Source of the DNA: Pleomorphomonas sp. NRK KF1
GTDB taxonomy: Bacteria > Pseudomonadota > Alphaproteobacteria > Rhizobiales > Pleomorphomonadaceae
Direction of reading: 5' to 3'
Length of the DNA stretch: 64,000 nt
Assembly: GCF_023721755.1 (NCBI RefSeq)
Contig: NZ_JAMDLH010000005.1
Coordinates: 186,001 to 250,000 of the forward strand
Shown: positions 63,155-64,000 of the stretch, piece after piece
Layout of the letters: each line of letters starts with the position of its first letter
Position numbering within the stretch: position 1 is the first letter of the stretch
Made by a program: the position numbers and the translations under genes
Notes under the pieces: model-generated
Told to the model about the DNA's origin: nothing
Database searches by the model: none
Seen by the model: only the letters and a program-made list of their open reading frames with translations

Positions 63155-64000
63155 CTATGCCCGCAACTGCCCGGCGGCCTGCTGTTCGCGGACGACGCGG
63201 CGCAGGATTTCGGAGCGGACCGTTGGAGCGCCAAAATAGTAGCCTTGCAGCTCGTGGCAGCCGGCCTGCTTCAGCGCTTCGGCCTCCTCCGCCATCTCGA
63301 TGCCTTCGGCCGTCACCTCGGCACCCAGCGTTTCCGCCAGCGCCACCGCCGCCTGCACGAGGCTCTGCGACGCCGGGTCACGGATGACGTCGATCACCAC
63401 GGACCGGTCGATCTTCACCTTGTCGAAGGCGAACCGGCGCAGATAGGCCACCGACGAGAAACCGGTACCGAAATCGTCGAGCGCCACCGACACGCCAAGC
63501 GCATGCAAGGCCTCGACGCTGCGGCGCGCCCGCTCCGGTTCGGACACCAGGAAGCTTTCGGTAATGTCGAGTTCAAGCCGATCGGGCGGCATTCCCGCCG
63601 TCTTCAGAATGGCTTCGAGTGCGTCCGGGAAACCGGGGTCGTGGAACTGGGCGGCGAAGACGTTGACGACCATCTTGAGGTCGCCGAAGGCGCGGGCATC
63701 GCGGGCGACGCGGCGCAACACATAGGTGCCGATCAGGTCGCTCATCCCTGCTTCTTCGGCAATGGCGAGGAACACCGCCGGGCTGACCGGGCCGGCTGGG
63801 CGGATCCAGCGGACCAGCGCTTCGACGGCAGAGATGCTGCCCGTCTTCGCAGAGACGACCGGCTGGTAATGCACCTGAAGGCCGTCGCTCGCCACCGCCT
63901 CTCGCAGTTCAGCGGCCAGGGTCGCCCGCGCCTGGCGATCGGCGTCCATGCCGGCATCGTAGAGATCGACACGATTCTTGCCGCCAGCCTTGGCGACATA
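63155..64000 (-). CDS. GGDEF-EAL protein, C-terminal part (N-terminus beyond window)
   Basis: 282 residues are visible; the frame is open at the right edge, so the protein starts outside the window. The first residues (YVAKAGGKNRVDLY) are the end of a GGDEF domain. The EAL domain then has intact catalytic residues: SAVEALVRW, VVNVFAAQFHD (Asn), LDITESFL (Glu), ALDDFGTGFSSV, KVKIDRSVV (Lys), TAEGIEM (Glu) and LQGYYFGAP (Gln). It should hydrolyse c-di-GMP. It ends 10 bp from the convergent HNH gene. Confidence 0.9.
   Translation of the reverse strand, partial: YVAKAGGKNRVDLYDAGMDADRQARATLAAELREAVASDGLQVHYQPVVSAKTGSISAVEALVRWIRPAGPVSPAVFLAIAEEAGMSDLIGTYVLRRVARDARAFGDLKMVVNVFAAQFHDPGFPDALEAILKTAGMPPDRLELDITESFLVSEPERARRSVEALHALGVSVALDDFGTGFSSVAYLRRFAFDKVKIDRSVVIDVIRDPASQSLVQAAVALAETLGAEVTAEGIEMAEEAEALKQAGCHELQGYYFGAPTVRSEILRRVVREQQAAGQLRA

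Noticed and set aside
1-64000. CRISPR arrays, insertion sequences, toxin-antitoxin or defence systems, riboswitches
   Set aside because: No regularly spaced repeats, transposases, paired small toxin genes or recognised riboswitch cores were found on either strand by reading.

Overview
The window is GC-rich bacterial chromosome that is almost fully coding. It looks like an alphaproteobacterium of the order Hyphomicrobiales (Rhizobiales). The evidence is the syntenic block cobS / J-domain protein / bolA / CBS-CorC protein / aroB / aroK / small membrane protein / xerD / accA, a compact cpa/tad pilus locus, rpmF next to mtgA, phaR, a PutA without a DNA-binding domain divergent from an Lrp-type regulator, and CtrA-like DNA sites. 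Genus was not determined. I saw no insertion sequence, prophage or CRISPR array, and no long broken gene.

Layout. 1-7204: core housekeeping genes (cobalamin cobaltochelatase subunit, BolA, shikimate pathway, XerD recombinase, fatty acid synthesis). 7458-11886: an L,D-transpeptidase lipoprotein, an acetyltransferase, pyrophosphatase, MsrB, a small membrane protein and cytochrome b561. 11910-18629: an amino-sugar uptake and catabolism operon on the minus strand (GntR/HutC regulator, fused NanE-NanK enzyme, binding protein, two permeases, ATPase). 18779-23795: tRNA-Leu(CAA) with its promoter, a lone receiver-domain protein, a CAP-domain lipoprotein, an M20 amidohydrolase, a retropepsin-like protease and a degenerate sensor. 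23922-34917: a Flp/Tad pilus locus with a leftward group (two TadE/G-like minor pilins, a truncated CpaC-like protein) and a rightward group (pilin with its own terminator, then cpaA-B-C-D-E-F-tadB-tadC). 34990-45263: a ten-gene minus-strand nucleoside import and salvage operon (BMP-type binding protein, ATPase, two permeases, cdd, punA, deoA, deoB, add, upp) with a RutR-like operator upstream. 45687-53562: mgsA, glk, a large AsmA-like protein, phaR, a GGDEF/EAL protein, a small unknown protein and rpmF. 53731-64000: mtgA, a predicted small RNA, putA and its regulator, ispA, zur-ispG, an SDR enzyme, an HNH nuclease and the C-terminal part of a second GGDEF/EAL protein.

How the parts connect. 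The nucleoside operon would import nucleosides, deaminate and phosphorolyse them, isomerise the pentose phosphate and salvage uracil; deoC is not present here. The NanEK operon would turn imported N-acetylmannosamine into GlcNAc-6-phosphate; no sialate lyase lies nearby. CtrA-like sites occur in the pilus locus, and a perfect TTAA-N7-TTAAC site lies between the GGDEF/EAL gene at 50895-52649 and the unknown gene at 52895-53284. This suggests cell-cycle control of surface functions. The most interesting unannotated element is a predicted small RNA at about 54664-54782. It has a consensus -35 box, a hairpin exposing a CCUCC (anti-Shine-Dalgarno) loop, a second CCUCCC stretch and a strong terminator.

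All functions are read from protein and DNA patterns by eye; no database search was run.
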